In this document: piece by piece, positions 1-9,496 of the stretch | Numbering within the stretch: position 1 is the first letter of the stretch | Layout: every line of letters starts with the position of its first letter | Origin: Mycolicibacterium fortuitum subsp. fortuitum | Lineage (GTDB): Bacteria > Actinomycetota > Actinomycetes > Mycobacteriales > Mycobacteriaceae | Direction of reading: 5' to 3' | NCBI RefSeq assembly: GCF_022179545.1 | Contig: NZ_AP025518.1 | Span: 2,604,001 to 2,668,000 of the forward strand | DNA length: 64,000 bases | Notes under the pieces: model-generated | The model's input: only the letters and a program-made list of their open reading frames with translations | What the model was told of the DNA's origin: nothing | The model's database searches: none | Program-made: the position numbers and the translations under genes

Positions 1-1152
1 GGCGCCGCCCACTTCTTGGAGCATCTGCTGTTCAAGGCCACCCCGACGCGCAGCGCGGTCGACATCGCGCAGGCTGTCGATGCCGTCGGCGGTGAGCTGA
101 ACGCGTTCACCACGCGCGAGCACACCTGTTACTACGCGCATGTGCTCGACTCCGACCTGGAGCTCGCGGTCGACCTGGTCGCCGATGTCGTGTTGCGTGG
201 GCGTTGTGCCACCGAGGATGTCGAAGTGGAGCGCGACGTCGTCCTCGAGGAGATCGCCATGCGTGACGACGATCCCGAGGACAGCCTCGGCGACGTGTTC
301 CTCTCGGCGATGTTCGGCGATCACCCGGTGGGACGTCCGGTGATCGGCAGCGTCGAGTCGATCGAGACCATGACGCGTGCACAGCTGCATTCGTTCCACG
401 TCCGGCGTTACACACCCGAACGGATGATCGTGGCGGTGGCCGGCAACGTCGACCACGACGTGGTGGTGTCGTTGGTCCGAGAGCATTTCGGCCCCCGGCT
501 GGAGGCCGGACGTTCCGCGGTGGCTCCCCGTAAGGGCTCGGGACGGGTCGGTGGTAAGCCATCGCTGCTCGTGGTCGACCGCGACGGGGAACAGTCCCAT
601 GTCTCGCTGGGCGTTCGCACGCCCGGCCGGCACTGGGAGCACCGGTGGGCCCTGTCGGTGTTGAACACCGCGCTGGGAGGCGGGCTCAGTTCTCGTCTGT
701 TCCAACAGATTCGCGAGTCCCGCGGCCTGGCCTACTCGGTGTACTCGACCGTGGACACCTTCGCCGACAGCGGGGCTCTGTCGGTGTATGCGGGATGTCA
801 GCCGGAACGTTTCGACGAAGTGGTGCGGGTGACCACCGAAGTTTTGGAAGGTGTTGCCAGAGACGGGATCACCGCCGACGAATGCCGGATCGCCAAAGGC
901 TCGTTGCGCGGTGGGCTGGTGCTCGGCCTGGAGGATTCCGGATCACGTATGCACCGGATCGGCCGTGGCGAGCTCAATTACGGTGAGCACCGGACCATCG
1001 ACCACACGCTGGCCCAGATCGAGGCAGTCACTCTAGAAGAGGTCAACGCCGTCGCTCACCAGTTGCTGTCGCGGGACTACGGTGCCGCCGTACTCGGTCC
1101 CTATAGTTCGAAAAAGGCGCTGCCACAACAGCTTCAAACTATCGCCGGCTGA
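1..1152 (+). CDS. pepR: M16 family zinc metallopeptidase, 5' end cut off by window edge
   Basis: This is the C-terminal part of an M16 (pitrilysin/insulinase-like) peptidase. The reading frame is open from the first base. The zinc motif HxxEH (HFLEH) lies at bases 10-24, so only a short N-terminal piece with the true start is missing. The second half holds the inactive M16_C domain, with the family's R-x-x-x-G-L-A-Y-x-V pattern near base 705-740. The order matches Rv2782c (pepR), which follows the polynucleotide phosphorylase gene in mycobacteria. Such proteins degrade peptides in the cytosol. The gene ends 18 bases before the beta-lactamase start. Family assignment is secure; substrate is unknown. 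Confidence 0.93.
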   Translation, partial: GAAHFLEHLLFKATPTRSAVDIAQAVDAVGGELNAFTTREHTCYYAHVLDSDLELAVDLVADVVLRGRCATEDVEVERDVVLEEIAMRDDDPEDSLGDVFLSAMFGDHPVGRPVIGSVESIETMTRAQLHSFHVRRYTPERMIVAVAGNVDHDVVVSLVREHFGPRLEAGRSAVAPRKGSGRVGGKPSLLVVDRDGEQSHVSLGVRTPGRHWEHRWALSVLNTALGGGLSSRLFQQIRESRGLAYSVYSTVDTFADSGALSVYAGCQPERFDEVVRVTTEVLEGVARDGITADECRIAKGSLRGGLVLGLEDSGSRMHRIGRGELNYGEHRTIDHTLAQIEAVTLEEVNAVAHQLLSRDYGAAVLGPYSSKKALPQQLQTIAG

Positions 1153-1157
1153 CCCGC

Positions 1158-1163
1158 TACGCT
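1158..1163 (+). promoter_or_regulatory. -10 element of blaS, leaderless
   Basis: TACGCT sits 7 nt before the ATG at 1171. This spacing would put the transcription start at the start codon. There is no Shine-Dalgarno sequence. Inference from motif and spacing. Confidence 0.55.
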
Positions 1164-1170
1164 GGGTCCA

Positions 1171-2055
1171 ATGACCGGACTATCGCGACGCAACGTTCTG
1201 ATCGGTTCGCTCGTGGCGGCAGCTGCCGTCGGTGCCGGCGTCGGTGGCGCCGCACCGGCATTCGCGGCACCGATCGATGACCAGCTGGCGGAACTGGAGC
1301 GTCGGGACAACGTCCTGATCGGCTTGTACGCAGCCAATCTGCAGTCTGGGCGGAGGATCACGCACCGTCCCGACGAGATGTTCGCGATGTGCTCGACGTT
1401 CAAGGGCTACGTCGCTGCGCGGGTGCTGCAGATGGCCGAGCACGGCGAGATCTCACTGGACAACCGGGTCTTCGTCGATGCGGATGCGCTCGTGCCGAAC
1501 TCACCCGTCACCGAGACACGTGCCGGTGCCGAGATGACGTTGGCCGAGCTGTGCCAGGCGGCGCTGCAGCGCAGTGACAACACCGCGGCGAACTTGCTGC
1601 TGAAGACCATTGGCGGGCCTGCGGCTGTCACCGCCTTCGCCCGCAGCGTCGGCGATGAGCGCACCCGCCTGGACCGCTGGGAGGTAGAGCTGAACTCCGC
1701 GATACCCGGGGACCCGAGGGACACCAGCACGCCTGCGGCGCTGGCGGTCGGATACCGCGCGATTCTGGCCGGTGACGCACTGAGCCCGCCGCAGCGCGGC
1801 CTGTTGGAAGACTGGATGCGGGCCAATCAGACCTCGAGCATGCGTGCCGGGCTTCCGGAGGGCTGGACCACCGCGGACAAAACCGGCAGCGGCGATTACG
1901 GCAGCACCAACGACGCCGGAATCGCTTTCGGACCCGACGGACAACGGTTGCTGTTGGTGATGATGACGCGATCGCAGGCCCATGACCCCAAGGCCGAGAA
2001 CCTGCGACCGCTCATCGGTGAGCTGACGGGGCTGGTGCTGCCGTCCTTACTCTGA
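1171..2055 (+). CDS. blaS: Class A beta-lactamase, Tat-exported
   Basis: The 294-residue protein hydrolyses penicillins and cephalosporins in the periplasm. A twin-arginine signal (SRRNVL at residues 5-10, hydrophobic stretch, cleavage near AFA-AP at 33) shows export by the Tat system. Catalytic motifs are complete: S75-T-F-K78 (SxxK), S135-D-N137, E171-x-x-L-N in the omega loop (Ambler Glu166), and K237-T-G. The SDN motif is the usual class A form, whereas M. tuberculosis BlaC has SDG. The sequence resembles M. smegmatis BlaS as I remember it. The start is set by the -10 at 1158-1163. Its last 9 bases overlap the convergent hsp20 gene. Confidence 0.95.
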   Translation: MTGLSRRNVLIGSLVAAAAVGAGVGGAAPAFAAPIDDQLAELERRDNVLIGLYAANLQSGRRITHRPDEMFAMCSTFKGYVAARVLQMAEHGEISLDNRVFVDADALVPNSPVTETRAGAEMTLAELCQAALQRSDNTAANLLLKTIGGPAAVTAFARSVGDERTRLDRWEVELNSAIPGDPRDTSTPAALAVGYRAILAGDALSPPQRGLLEDWMRANQTSSMRAGLPEGWTTADKTGSGDYGSTNDAGIAFGPDGQRLLLVMMTRSQAHDPKAENLRPLIGELTGLVLPSLL

Positions 2056-2517
2056 GTGCTCGACGGATTCGATTGCCGTCGAACCGTTTTCGGTGCTCTG
2101 GATCGCGATCTGGCGGGCTCCGGCGGGGTTCTGTGTCAACGGCACACGTACGGTCAGGATGCCGCGGTCGTATCCGGCGGTGATGTTGTCCTCGTCCGCC
2201 TCGGCGGGCAGCGTCACCGTGCGCAGGAAGGAACCGTAGGAGAATTCCGAGCGCGCAGTGGTGTCGGCGCGCTCCGAACGCTCGGCCTTCACCGTCAGTT
2301 GGCCGTCGGACACGGTGATCTGGACGTCGCCGGCCGGATCGATACCAGGGATCTCGGCGCGCAGTTCGTAGTGATCCTCGGTGACCTCGTCCTCGATGCG
2401 CATGAGGTTGCGCTCGAAGATCGGCCGCAGGCTGGCGAACGGCGTGATCCCGGCGAAGAACTCCGACAGCTCGGGAAGTAGCGGGCGCGGCTGGTGTGCG
2501 ACGGGCAGGTTGACCAT
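2047..2517 (-). CDS. Hsp20 family small heat-shock protein
   Basis: This 156-residue alpha-crystallin-type holdase would bind unfolding proteins in the cytosol. The alpha-crystallin domain spans about residues 40-135. It includes the conserved ELRAEIPGI strand and the C-terminal GILTVRVP motif that packs the oligomer. I chose the ATG at 2517 because GAGGAG lies 7 nt upstream; a longer open frame to 2586 has no such signal. No HAIR box (CTTGAGT-N7-ACTCAAG) was seen upstream, so HspR control is not supported. The gene ends tail-to-tail with the beta-lactamase, overlapping by 9 bases. Confidence 0.92.
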   Translation of the reverse strand: MVNLPVAHQPRPLLPELSEFFAGITPFASLRPIFERNLMRIEDEVTEDHYELRAEIPGIDPAGDVQITVSDGQLTVKAERSERADTTARSEFSYGSFLRTVTLPAEADEDNITAGYDRGILTVRVPLTQNPAGARQIAIQSTENGSTAIESVEHSE

Positions 2518-2626
2518 GGGTGACTCCTCAGTCCTGGAACGTGGTTCGGAGGAAAAGGCCTTGTAACGCTTGCCCTTTCGATCCAAGCACCGCCTGGGAG
2601 CCGCGGGTCGAATGTGCGGTGAACAG

Positions 2627-2640
2627 CGCGCGTACGCGCG
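2627..2640 (-). terminator. GC palindrome after the DUF4334 gene, possible terminator
   Basis: The 14-bp self-complementary sequence CGCGCGTACGCGCG lies 5 bases past the DUF4334 stop codon. It has no U-tract, so termination is only a suggestion. Confidence 0.25.
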
Positions 2641-2644
2641 GCTG

Positions 2645-3208
2645 CTAGGTCACCCGTAGTGAGTCGTCGCGCCGTAGGACGAAGAAGTACGGTTTGGGGG
2701 AGTTGCGCAGATCCATCGCGCCGATGACGGCGTCGTCCGACAGGCGCCGGAAGACGTCGTTGATGGGCAGCTGGTCGTAGATCATCGTCGCGGTGTCGAC
2801 GCCGCGGTAGCGCGTCGTGCGCAGCCTGGCCTTCGGCGAGCGGGTCTGCAGCACCGGACGCAGAGCGGCGATGGGCGCCACCATCGACCGGTTCCGCAGC
2901 AGCGGGACCTTGTTCGATACGGCCAGCCCGCCGAACGCCAGCGCTGGGTTGAGGGCCCACAGCGTTGCGCCGTCACCAGCGGGGAAAAGCAGCGGATGGA
3001 CGGACTCACCGTCGAGGAACTGCTTGCCCCACCAGCCGCTGGCTGCCAACAGGCCGTCCATCGGATGTCCGGTCGGGAGTTCGGCGCCGTGCCAGGTGCC
3101 GAGCATGGCGTCCGGTTGCACCGCCGCGGCCGCATCGAAGACATCGAGCGCCTCGGCGGTGGTCGTCGGCACGATGGTGAACAGCTCTTGCAGCACGCCT
3201 GCCACCAT
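2645..3208 (-). CDS. GXWXG / DUF4334 domain protein
   Basis: The 187-residue protein has the N-terminal GXWXG motif (GTWHG, residues 37-41) followed by a DUF4334 domain with the PKARLR...YRG...MIYD pattern. These two domains occur together in small actinobacterial proteins of unknown biochemical function. I chose ATG 3208 because AGGTG lies just upstream. A GTG at 3217 is possible, but it would place the coding start inside a palindrome. The gene stands alone and is convergent with nothing. The palindrome at 3210-3225 suggests repression by a TetR-type or similar dimeric regulator. Confidence 0.8.
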   Translation of the reverse strand: MVAGVLQELFTIVPTTTAEALDVFDAAAAVQPDAMLGTWHGAELPTGHPMDGLLAASGWWGKQFLDGESVHPLLFPAGDGATLWALNPALAFGGLAVSNKVPLLRNRSMVAPIAALRPVLQTRSPKARLRTTRYRGVDTATMIYDQLPINDVFRRLSDDAVIGAMDLRNSPKPYFFVLRRDDSLRVT

Positions 3209-3209
3209 A

Positions 3210-3225
3210 CTTGACACCTGTCAAG
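3210..3225. promoter_or_regulatory. Palindromic operator before the DUF4334 gene
   Basis: CTTGACA-CC-TGTCAAG is a perfect inverted repeat with 7-bp arms. It covers the Shine-Dalgarno region of the DUF4334 gene, ending 1 base before the ATG. A dimeric repressor bound here would block initiation. No regulator gene is adjacent, so the binding protein is unknown. Confidence 0.55.
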
Positions 3226-3250
3226 AATGCATCGTCCGCCGGAGCAAAGC

Positions 3251-4378
3251 TCAGGCCAGCACTGCGGCCGGATCGGTGAACGTCATGTCGAGGTCTGTGG
3301 CGACCTGTTCTGACAGCAGCGCGCCTTCGTGCGTCGAGAGCCCCTTGGCCAGCGCCGGGTCAGCTGCGCAGGCGGCCTTCCATCCCTTGTCGGCCAACTT
3401 GAGCACGTACGGCATGGTGGCGTTGGTCAGCGCGAAGGTCGACGTGCGCGGCACCGAGCCGGGCATGTTGGCCACGCAGTAGAACACCGTGTCGTGCACG
3501 GCGAACGTCGGGTCGTCATGGGTGGTGGGCCGCGAATCCTCGAAGCACCCGCCCTGGTCGATGGCGATGTCGACCAGCACTGCGCCCGGCTTCATATGGG
3601 CCACCGTCGAATTGGTGACCAGCTTGGGGGCCTTCGCGCCCGGGATCAGCACCGCGCCGATCACCAGGTCGGCCTTCTTGACGGCTTCCTCGAGCTCCAG
3701 TGACGAGGAGTAACGGGTTTCGATGCCGGCATTGGTCTCGTTGTCGATCTTGCGCAGCGTGTTGATGTTCAGGTCGAACACCGTGACGTGGGCACCCATA
3801 CCCCTGGCGATGCGGGCGGCGTTGTAGCCGGCCACGCCACCACCGATGACGACCACCTCGGCCGGTGCGACGCCGGGGACGCCACCCATCAGCACGCCGC
3901 GACCACCCTGGGTGCGCATCAGGTGATAGGAACCGACCTGGGCGGACAATCGACCCGCCACCTCGCTCATCGGAGCCAATAGAGGAAGCGCGACTGATCC
4001 ATCAGGGTTGGCGGTCTGCACCGTCTCGTAGGCGATCGAGGTCGTGCCCGAGGCCAGCAAGGCGTCGGTGCATTCCTTCGACGCCGCCAGGTGCAGGTAG
4101 GTGAACAATGTCTGGCCCTTGCGCATACGCGAGTACTCGGCCGCGATCGGCTCTTTGACCTTGAGGAGCAGCTCAGCCTCGGCCCAGACCTGGTCGGCCG
4201 TGGTGACGATCTGGGCGCCGGCGGCCTTGAAGTCGTTGTCCGTGATGGCCGAGCCCTCGCCGGCGCCGGCCTGGATGACCACGTCGTGGCCGCGCCGGGT
4301 CAGTTCGGCCACGCCCGCCGGGGTGATCGCCACTCGGTACTCGTTGTTCTTGATCTCGGTCGGGATACCGACGAGCAT
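3251..4378 (-). CDS. ald: L-alanine dehydrogenase
   Basis: Alanine dehydrogenase reversibly converts L-alanine, NAD+ and water to pyruvate, ammonium and NADH. It serves alanine use and redox balance, and in the reverse direction glyoxylate amination. The 375-residue protein begins [20 protein letters not shown], the family signature. The substrate lysine is in the LLLKVKEP segment and the catalytic histidine in FTYLHLA. The NAD-binding loop is [10 protein letters not shown]. The ATG at 4378 has GAAGGAG 6 nt upstream, and open frame further upstream is not coding. The gene is divergent from aldR, its known activator in mycobacteria. Confidence 0.97.
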   Translation of the reverse strand: MLVGIPTEIKNNEYRVAITPAGVAELTRRGHDVVIQAGAGEGSAITDNDFKAAGAQIVTTADQVWAEAELLLKVKEPIAAEYSRMRKGQTLFTYLHLAASKECTDALLASGTTSIAYETVQTANPDGSVALPLLAPMSEVAGRLSAQVGSYHLMRTQGGRGVLMGGVPGVAPAEVVVIGGGVAGYNAARIARGMGAHVTVFDLNINTLRKIDNETNAGIETRYSSSLELEEAVKKADLVIGAVLIPGAKAPKLVTNSTVAHMKPGAVLVDIAIDQGGCFEDSRPTTHDDPTFAVHDTVFYCVANMPGSVPRTSTFALTNATMPYVLKLADKGWKAACAADPALAKGLSTHEGALLSEQVATDLDMTFTDPAAVLA

Positions 4379-4420
4379 GATCGCTCCTTCAAAAGTTGGT
4401 GTGCTGAAAATAAGTGTGAA

Positions 4421-4465
4421 GAACCTTCGATTAGTCAGCAATATCTCCGATGAAGATTCGTTAAG
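4421..4465. promoter_or_regulatory. Candidate AldR sites in the ald/aldR intergenic region
   Basis: Two related elements lie 31 bp apart: GAACCTTCGATTAG (4421-4434) and GAAGATTCGTTAAG (4452-4465). Each contains a GAA-N2-TTC dyad. The roughly three-turn spacing suits an Lrp/AsnC octamer wrapping DNA. The second element overlaps the aldR -10. Confidence 0.5.
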
Positions 4466-4467
4466 CT
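4462..4467 (+). promoter_or_regulatory. -10 element of aldR, leaderless
   Basis: TAAGCT ends 6 nt before the aldR ATG at 4474, implying a leaderless transcript. It overlaps the second GAA-N2-TTC element, which allows autoregulation. Confidence 0.5.
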
Positions 4468-4473
4468 GGGCGG

Positions 4474-4986
4474 ATGCCGGAAGAATCGTCAAACTTGCCG
4501 GGACGTGCGCCCCGTTCGCCGAAGGATGTTCGGCCCGATCTCGACGACGTGGACCGCCGCATCCTGCTGGCACTGCACGCTGATGCCCGGATGTCCAACA
4601 GTGCACTGGCCGAGGCGGTCGGCATCGCGGCGTCGACCTGCCATGGTCGCGTGCGCAGACTTCAGGAGATCGGGGTGATCCGGGGTTTCTACACCGACAT
4701 CGATCCAGCTGCAGTAGGGCTCAGCTTGCAGGCGATGATCTCGGTGAGCCTGCAATCGAACGCGCGGGGCAAGATCCGCAACTTCATCGCCCACATCCGC
4801 ACCCGGCCGCAAGTGATGGACGTGTATTTCCTGGCCGGGGGAGATGACTTCATCCTGCATGTGGCCGCCCGGGACACCGAGGACCTGCGTGCCTTCGTGG
4901 TGGAGAACCTCAACGCCGACGCCGATGTCGCCGGCACGCAGACCTCACTGATCTTCGAACATCTGCGGGGTGCCTCACCGCTGTGA
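4474..4986 (+). CDS. aldR: Lrp/AsnC family regulator of alanine dehydrogenase
   Basis: The 170-residue transcription factor has an N-terminal winged-helix domain (about residues 24-75; DDVDRRILLALHADAR, then the recognition helix near AASTCHGRVRRL) and a C-terminal RAM ligand domain (about 88-160). The ligand domain contains the conserved V-x-x-x-x-x-x-G-x-x-D-F pattern as VYFLAGGDDFILHV. It corresponds to Rv2779c (AldR), which responds to amino acids including alanine and switches ald. The divergent arrangement and dyads between the genes support that role. It ends 4 bases before the convergent META lipoprotein gene. Confidence 0.93.
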   Translation: MPEESSNLPGRAPRSPKDVRPDLDDVDRRILLALHADARMSNSALAEAVGIAASTCHGRVRRLQEIGVIRGFYTDIDPAAVGLSLQAMISVSLQSNARGKIRNFIAHIRTRPQVMDVYFLAGGDDFILHVAARDTEDLRAFVVENLNADADVAGTQTSLIFEHLRGASPL

Positions 4987-4990
4987 GCGC

Positions 4991-5761
4991 TCACTGGGCG
5001 CGCAGCACCAACCCGTCGCCGCCAGTGCCCGAAAGCGTCAGTTGGTCGGCGTCGACAGAAGTCTGGACCGTGCCCTTGAGGACCCGCAGCACGGCATGCT
5101 CAACCTCGGCGACTTCGGGTGCGCACGCCATCCTGGTGGTGGCCAGGGGGCCGAATTCGATGACCGCCGGTGATCCGGAAACGGTTGCGCGGCCGGTGAT
5201 CCGGTTGCACCCAGTGGAGCCACTGACGGCGCCGTCGTCACCGATGGTCAAGGTCGGCTTGGCCTGTTCGAGTGCGACCGACGTGGTCACCGCCTGCGCG
5301 GACACCAGACTGGTGACCTGCCAGGTGGTGCCCGTGAGCGAACGGTCTGGATCCGCCACCTTCTTGTCGCGCAACGTGACCGTCGTGGTGTCGGTGTGCA
5401 GCCTCAGGTCATCGCCGGACAACGACCACGTTGGCTTCGCGTCGAAGAACTTCGACACCCAGGCGTCCGAATCGCCCACCGGTGGCGGGCAGGCCATCAT
5501 TGTCATCGCCAACTGCGTGGTGATCCGGCCGCCGGACAGATCGGCAGCGCCCGAACTGTGATTGCAGCCCGCATACGTACTGATCTGATTCCCGTCGAAT
5601 CCGACTGTCAGCGGCCCGCCGCCGGGGATCTGGTCACCCTCAACCTGCACCGATATGAACGTCCGGCCGGTGAGGTCTGCGTCGTCGGCCGCCGCGTCAT
5701 CAGAACATCCCACGAACGCGAGGACGGCGACGGCGAACGGTGCCAGGGGAATCAGACGCAT
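4991..5761 (-). CDS. META-domain lipoprotein (HslJ-like)
   Basis: The 256-residue secreted lipoprotein has a signal peptide ending in FVG-C19 and two tandem META/HslJ domains (about residues 30-120 and 140-250). Each carries the family's GCN motif (YAGCNHSSG and STGCNRITG) and an MACPP/MACAPE motif with a paired cysteine. Members are linked to heat shock or antibiotic tolerance in other bacteria, but no enzymatic role is known. The start is supported by TAGGGT (complement of 5768-5773) 6 nt upstream. It is convergent with aldR and divergent from the small membrane protein gene at 5889. Confidence 0.85.
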   Translation of the reverse strand: MRLIPLAPFAVAVLAFVGCSDDAAADDADLTGRTFISVQVEGDQIPGGGPLTVGFDGNQISTYAGCNHSSGAADLSGGRITTQLAMTMMACPPPVGDSDAWVSKFFDAKPTWSLSGDDLRLHTDTTTVTLRDKKVADPDRSLTGTTWQVTSLVSAQAVTTSVALEQAKPTLTIGDDGAVSGSTGCNRITGRATVSGSPAVIEFGPLATTRMACAPEVAEVEHAVLRVLKGTVQTSVDADQLTLSGTGGDGLVLRAQ

Positions 5762-5767
5762 GCCTCC

Positions 5768-5773
5768 ACCCTA
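5768..5773 (-). promoter_or_regulatory. -10 element of the META lipoprotein gene
   Basis: On the minus strand TAGGGT stands 6 nt before the ATG at 5761. The geometry implies a leaderless transcript. Confidence 0.45.
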
Positions 5774-5876
5774 GAGACTCGACATCGATGAGGCCTCTGG
5801 TGTACGCAATCAGGTTGCCCGACAGCCTGACTCGATTCCGGGGCGGCGGGTCGAGCCGGCGACGGCGCAAACCGGA

Positions 5877-5882
5877 TACTGT
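5877..5882 (+). promoter_or_regulatory. -10 element of the 5889 membrane gene
   Basis: TACTGT ends 6 nt before the GTG at 5889, consistent with leaderless transcription. Confidence 0.45.
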
Positions 5883-5888
5883 GTCGTT

Positions 5889-6278
5889 GTGAGCGATGTG
5901 GCGGCGGGGCAAACCGCTGACGGGGGACAGGTACGCCGGTTGCCCCGAGGTGTGCGGATCGCCGACGTCACTGTCTGTGTGCTGTTGTTCCTGGTCCAGG
6001 CCGGACTGGGCGTCCTCGCGTTGTTGAGTTTCATGGCGTTTCCGATGAGCACTGACAACTGCGCGTATGAGGCATGTGGCGACGAGAAGTGGATCGGGTA
6101 CGCCATGTGGACGGCAATCGCGTCGTTGGTGCCGGCTGGGCTGTTCTTCTGCGTTGGCTTCATCCAGCTGGGGCGCCACCGAATTGCGTTTTGGTGGGTG
6201 CTGATCGGCATTCTCGCCCAAGGCGGCGTTCTGGCCGCTGCCTGGCGCATGGCAGCACTCGCCGGACCGATCAACTAA
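5889..6278 (+). CDS. Small membrane protein, unknown function
   Basis: I do not recognise a named family. The 129-residue protein has three hydrophobic segments (about residues 24-50, 70-92 and 100-122). A short extracytoplasmic loop between the first two holds two cysteines (DNCAYEACGDE) that could form a disulphide. The GTG start is supported by the -10 at 5877-5882. The gene is convergent with the 13E12 gene and ends 26 bases from it. Confidence 0.75.
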   Translation: MSDVAAGQTADGGQVRRLPRGVRIADVTVCVLLFLVQAGLGVLALLSFMAFPMSTDNCAYEACGDEKWIGYAMWTAIASLVPAGLFFCVGFIQLGRHRIAFWWVLIGILAQGGVLAAAWRMAALAGPIN

Positions 6279-6304
6279 CGAGTGCGAAGTGCCAGCGGTC
6301 GGCA

Positions 6305-7699
6305 TCAGGTTGGGCGACAGTCGGTTTCGTCGTCGGCCTCTGCCGGCGCGTCGTCCGCCAGGTATTGCTCGGAATGGTGGTGAGTGTTGATCCGGGCTTG
6401 ACCGGTGTCCAGCAGTGGCGGCGGAATCCATTCGCATTGGCCGTGGTGATTGATGCGGGTGGTCCATTTGCCAGGGCCGACGAGGCGTTGGTCGGGGCCG
6501 CAGCCCAACGTGAGTTCGTCGATGTTGGTGCGTCCGCCGTGGGCCCAGTCTTGTTGGGCGTGGTGGACCTGAGACCTGTTGGCAGGCGCTGTGCAGCCCG
6601 GACGCGTGCAGCCGCGCTCACGGCCGAACAGCATCAGCCGCTGTGCTGCAGTGGCGATGCGGCGGGTGCGGCCGAGGTAGAGCGGCATGTTGGTGTGTTG
6701 GTCGTAGATGGCCAGGTAGTGCCAGGCATGGGCGGCCAGCCGGATGACATCGGGAATGGACAGTTTGGACCCGCTGGTGGTGATGGCGAAGCCCGCGCCG
6801 GCCAGGAGTTCTTGCAGTGTCGTGGTGACCACGATCGAGACGGGTAGCCCGTTGTGCTGCCCGAGCAGCCCAGACATCAATGTGCTGCGGGTCATGGCCA
6901 GCAGGGCGTCGTGGGTGCGCTGGGCGGGATTTCGGGTGTCGGCGTCGATCTGGTCCTGAGTGGGCGTGCCGCTGGTGCAGGGGTTTTCATCGTCAGGATT
7001 GCACATACCCGGCGCTGCCGCTTTCGCGTTGACGGCGTCAAGGCCGGCGCGTAGTTCAGGATTGATCCAGCCTGAGATGCGGGAACATCCGTCGGGTTGT
7101 TGGGGCCCGATCACGATCCCACGGCGTCGGGCACACTGCTCGTCGGCGGGTTCCGGGCCGTCCTGATTCAGGAGATACAGCACCTCGTTCACCGATTGCT
7201 GCAGGGTCTCGGGAGCGTTCTGGGCAGCGACGGCGACCAATTTCTCCTCGAAGCGGTCTCTGCTGGTCGCGTCGACCCAGGGCGGGCACTTACGAAAGAA
7301 CGATTCGAGGATTTCGATGTGCTCGGCGTTGACCCAGCCGCCGGATTGGGCGGAGGCGCTCGCCGCGCGCAGTGGCGGCAATGACTCTCCGGACATCGAC
7401 GTCCGGGGTGAGAAGTTCAGTGCATCGCGGTAGCGCCGGCGGGCCTCGGTCGCCGATATACGCAGGCGGATGCGCAGAGCCTCGGGCCACGATTTGGCGC
7501 CGATGCGGGCCGCCGTGCCCTGCTCGGCCAAGGCGGCGATCGCGGGATGTTCGATTGCCGGGATCAAGTTGCGGGCCTGCTGCAGCCCTGAGCAGACCTC
7601 CAACAGTTGTTCGGTGGACAGGGCAGTGAACGGCAACTCTCGGAGGTCGTCGACCGCGGCCGACAACACGGCCAGTCTGTCAGCCACCACACTCTCCAT
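6305..7699 (-). CDS. 13E12-repeat family HNH endonuclease-like protein
   Basis: The 464-residue protein belongs to the mycobacterial 13E12 family: an N-terminal DUF222 domain (about 1-300) and a C-terminal HNH-like domain. The latter has CTRPGC, then SQVHHAQQDWAHGG, then LTLGCGPDQRLV. A canonical HNH nuclease would have CxxHH at the last position; here it is CGPDQ, as in several 13E12 members, so metal binding or catalysis may be altered. ATG 7699 is preceded by a perfect SOS box overlapping a -10 (TAATGT), so LexA repression and induction by DNA damage are expected. This family is patchily distributed and repeated in mycobacterial genomes. Confidence 0.88.
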   Translation of the reverse strand: MESVVADRLAVLSAAVDDLRELPFTALSTEQLLEVCSGLQQARNLIPAIEHPAIAALAEQGTAARIGAKSWPEALRIRLRISATEARRRYRDALNFSPRTSMSGESLPPLRAASASAQSGGWVNAEHIEILESFFRKCPPWVDATSRDRFEEKLVAVAAQNAPETLQQSVNEVLYLLNQDGPEPADEQCARRRGIVIGPQQPDGCSRISGWINPELRAGLDAVNAKAAAPGMCNPDDENPCTSGTPTQDQIDADTRNPAQRTHDALLAMTRSTLMSGLLGQHNGLPVSIVVTTTLQELLAGAGFAITTSGSKLSIPDVIRLAAHAWHYLAIYDQHTNMPLYLGRTRRIATAAQRLMLFGRERGCTRPGCTAPANRSQVHHAQQDWAHGGRTNIDELTLGCGPDQRLVGPGKWTTRINHHGQCEWIPPPLLDTGQARINTHHHSEQYLADDAPAEADDETDCRPT

Positions 7700-7702
7700 G
7701 CT

Positions 7703-7718
7703 TCGAACATTAGTTCGA
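7703..7718 (-). promoter_or_regulatory. LexA-binding SOS box of the 13E12 gene
   Basis: TCGAAC-ATTA-GTTCGA matches the mycobacterial SOS consensus TCGAAC-N4-GTTCGA exactly. On the minus strand the gene's -10 (TAATGT, complement of 7707-7712) lies inside the box, 7 nt before the ATG. LexA would therefore occlude the promoter directly. Confidence 0.92.
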
Positions 7719-7739
7719 TACCCTGACAGACTTGGCTGA

Positions 7740-9027
<1,288 letters not shown>

Positions 9028-9031
<4 letters not shown>

Positions 9032-9483
9032 CCAAGACACTGCTCGTGGTGCATCACACGCCGTCTCCGGCAACGCGGGAGCTCCTCGAGGCAGTGTTGG
9101 CCGGGGCGCGCGATCCGGAGATCTCCGGTGTGACGGTCAAGTCCATGCCGGCATTAGCTGCCACGGTCACCGACATGCTTGCCGCGGACGGCTATCTTTT
9201 CGGCACCACAGCCAATTTCGGCTATATGAGCGGTGCGTTGAAGCACTTCTTCGATACGGTGTACTACCCGAGCCTCGACCACGTGGCGGGGCGTCCGTAC
9301 GGGCTGTGGGTACACGGCAACAACGACACGGCCGGTGCGGCGAGCGCGGTCGACAAGATTGTGACCGGGCTGGCGTTGGTCAAAGCGGCTGACGTGCTTG
9401 AAGTTACGACAGTGGTAGACGGCGCCGTCCGGGAACGCGCCTACGAACTGGGCGGCACATTGGCTGCCACGCTGATGGACTGA
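9028..9483 (+). CDS. Flavodoxin-like NAD(P)H-dependent oxidoreductase domain protein (Rv2771c-like)
   Basis: The 151-residue protein has a flavodoxin-type fold. It opens with a beta strand and phosphate loop (LLVVHHTPSPATRELLEAV), and a mid-region FGTTANFGYMSGALKHFFDT resembles the FMN-contacting loop and helix of NADPH-dependent FMN reductases. The classical T/S-x-T-G-x-T loop is modified, so flavin binding is probable but unproven. The ATG at 9028 overlaps the preceding stop (ATGA), indicating coupling within the dapB operon. The likely partner is an unknown quinone or flavin substrate. Confidence 0.78.
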
Positions 9484-9496
9484 CGAGAGGACAGCT

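Noticed and set aside
2076..2091. SOS-box-like TCGAAC near the end of hsp20
   Set aside because: The second half (TTCGGT) does not match GTTCGA and the site is inside coding sequence.
5700..6467. 255-residue minus-strand open frame
   Set aside because: It lies antisense to the small membrane gene and across two promoters; no domain and shadow composition.
6305..7718. Prophage or mobile element around the 13E12 gene
   Set aside because: No integrase, att repeats, tRNA or other phage genes are adjacent; the gene stands alone.
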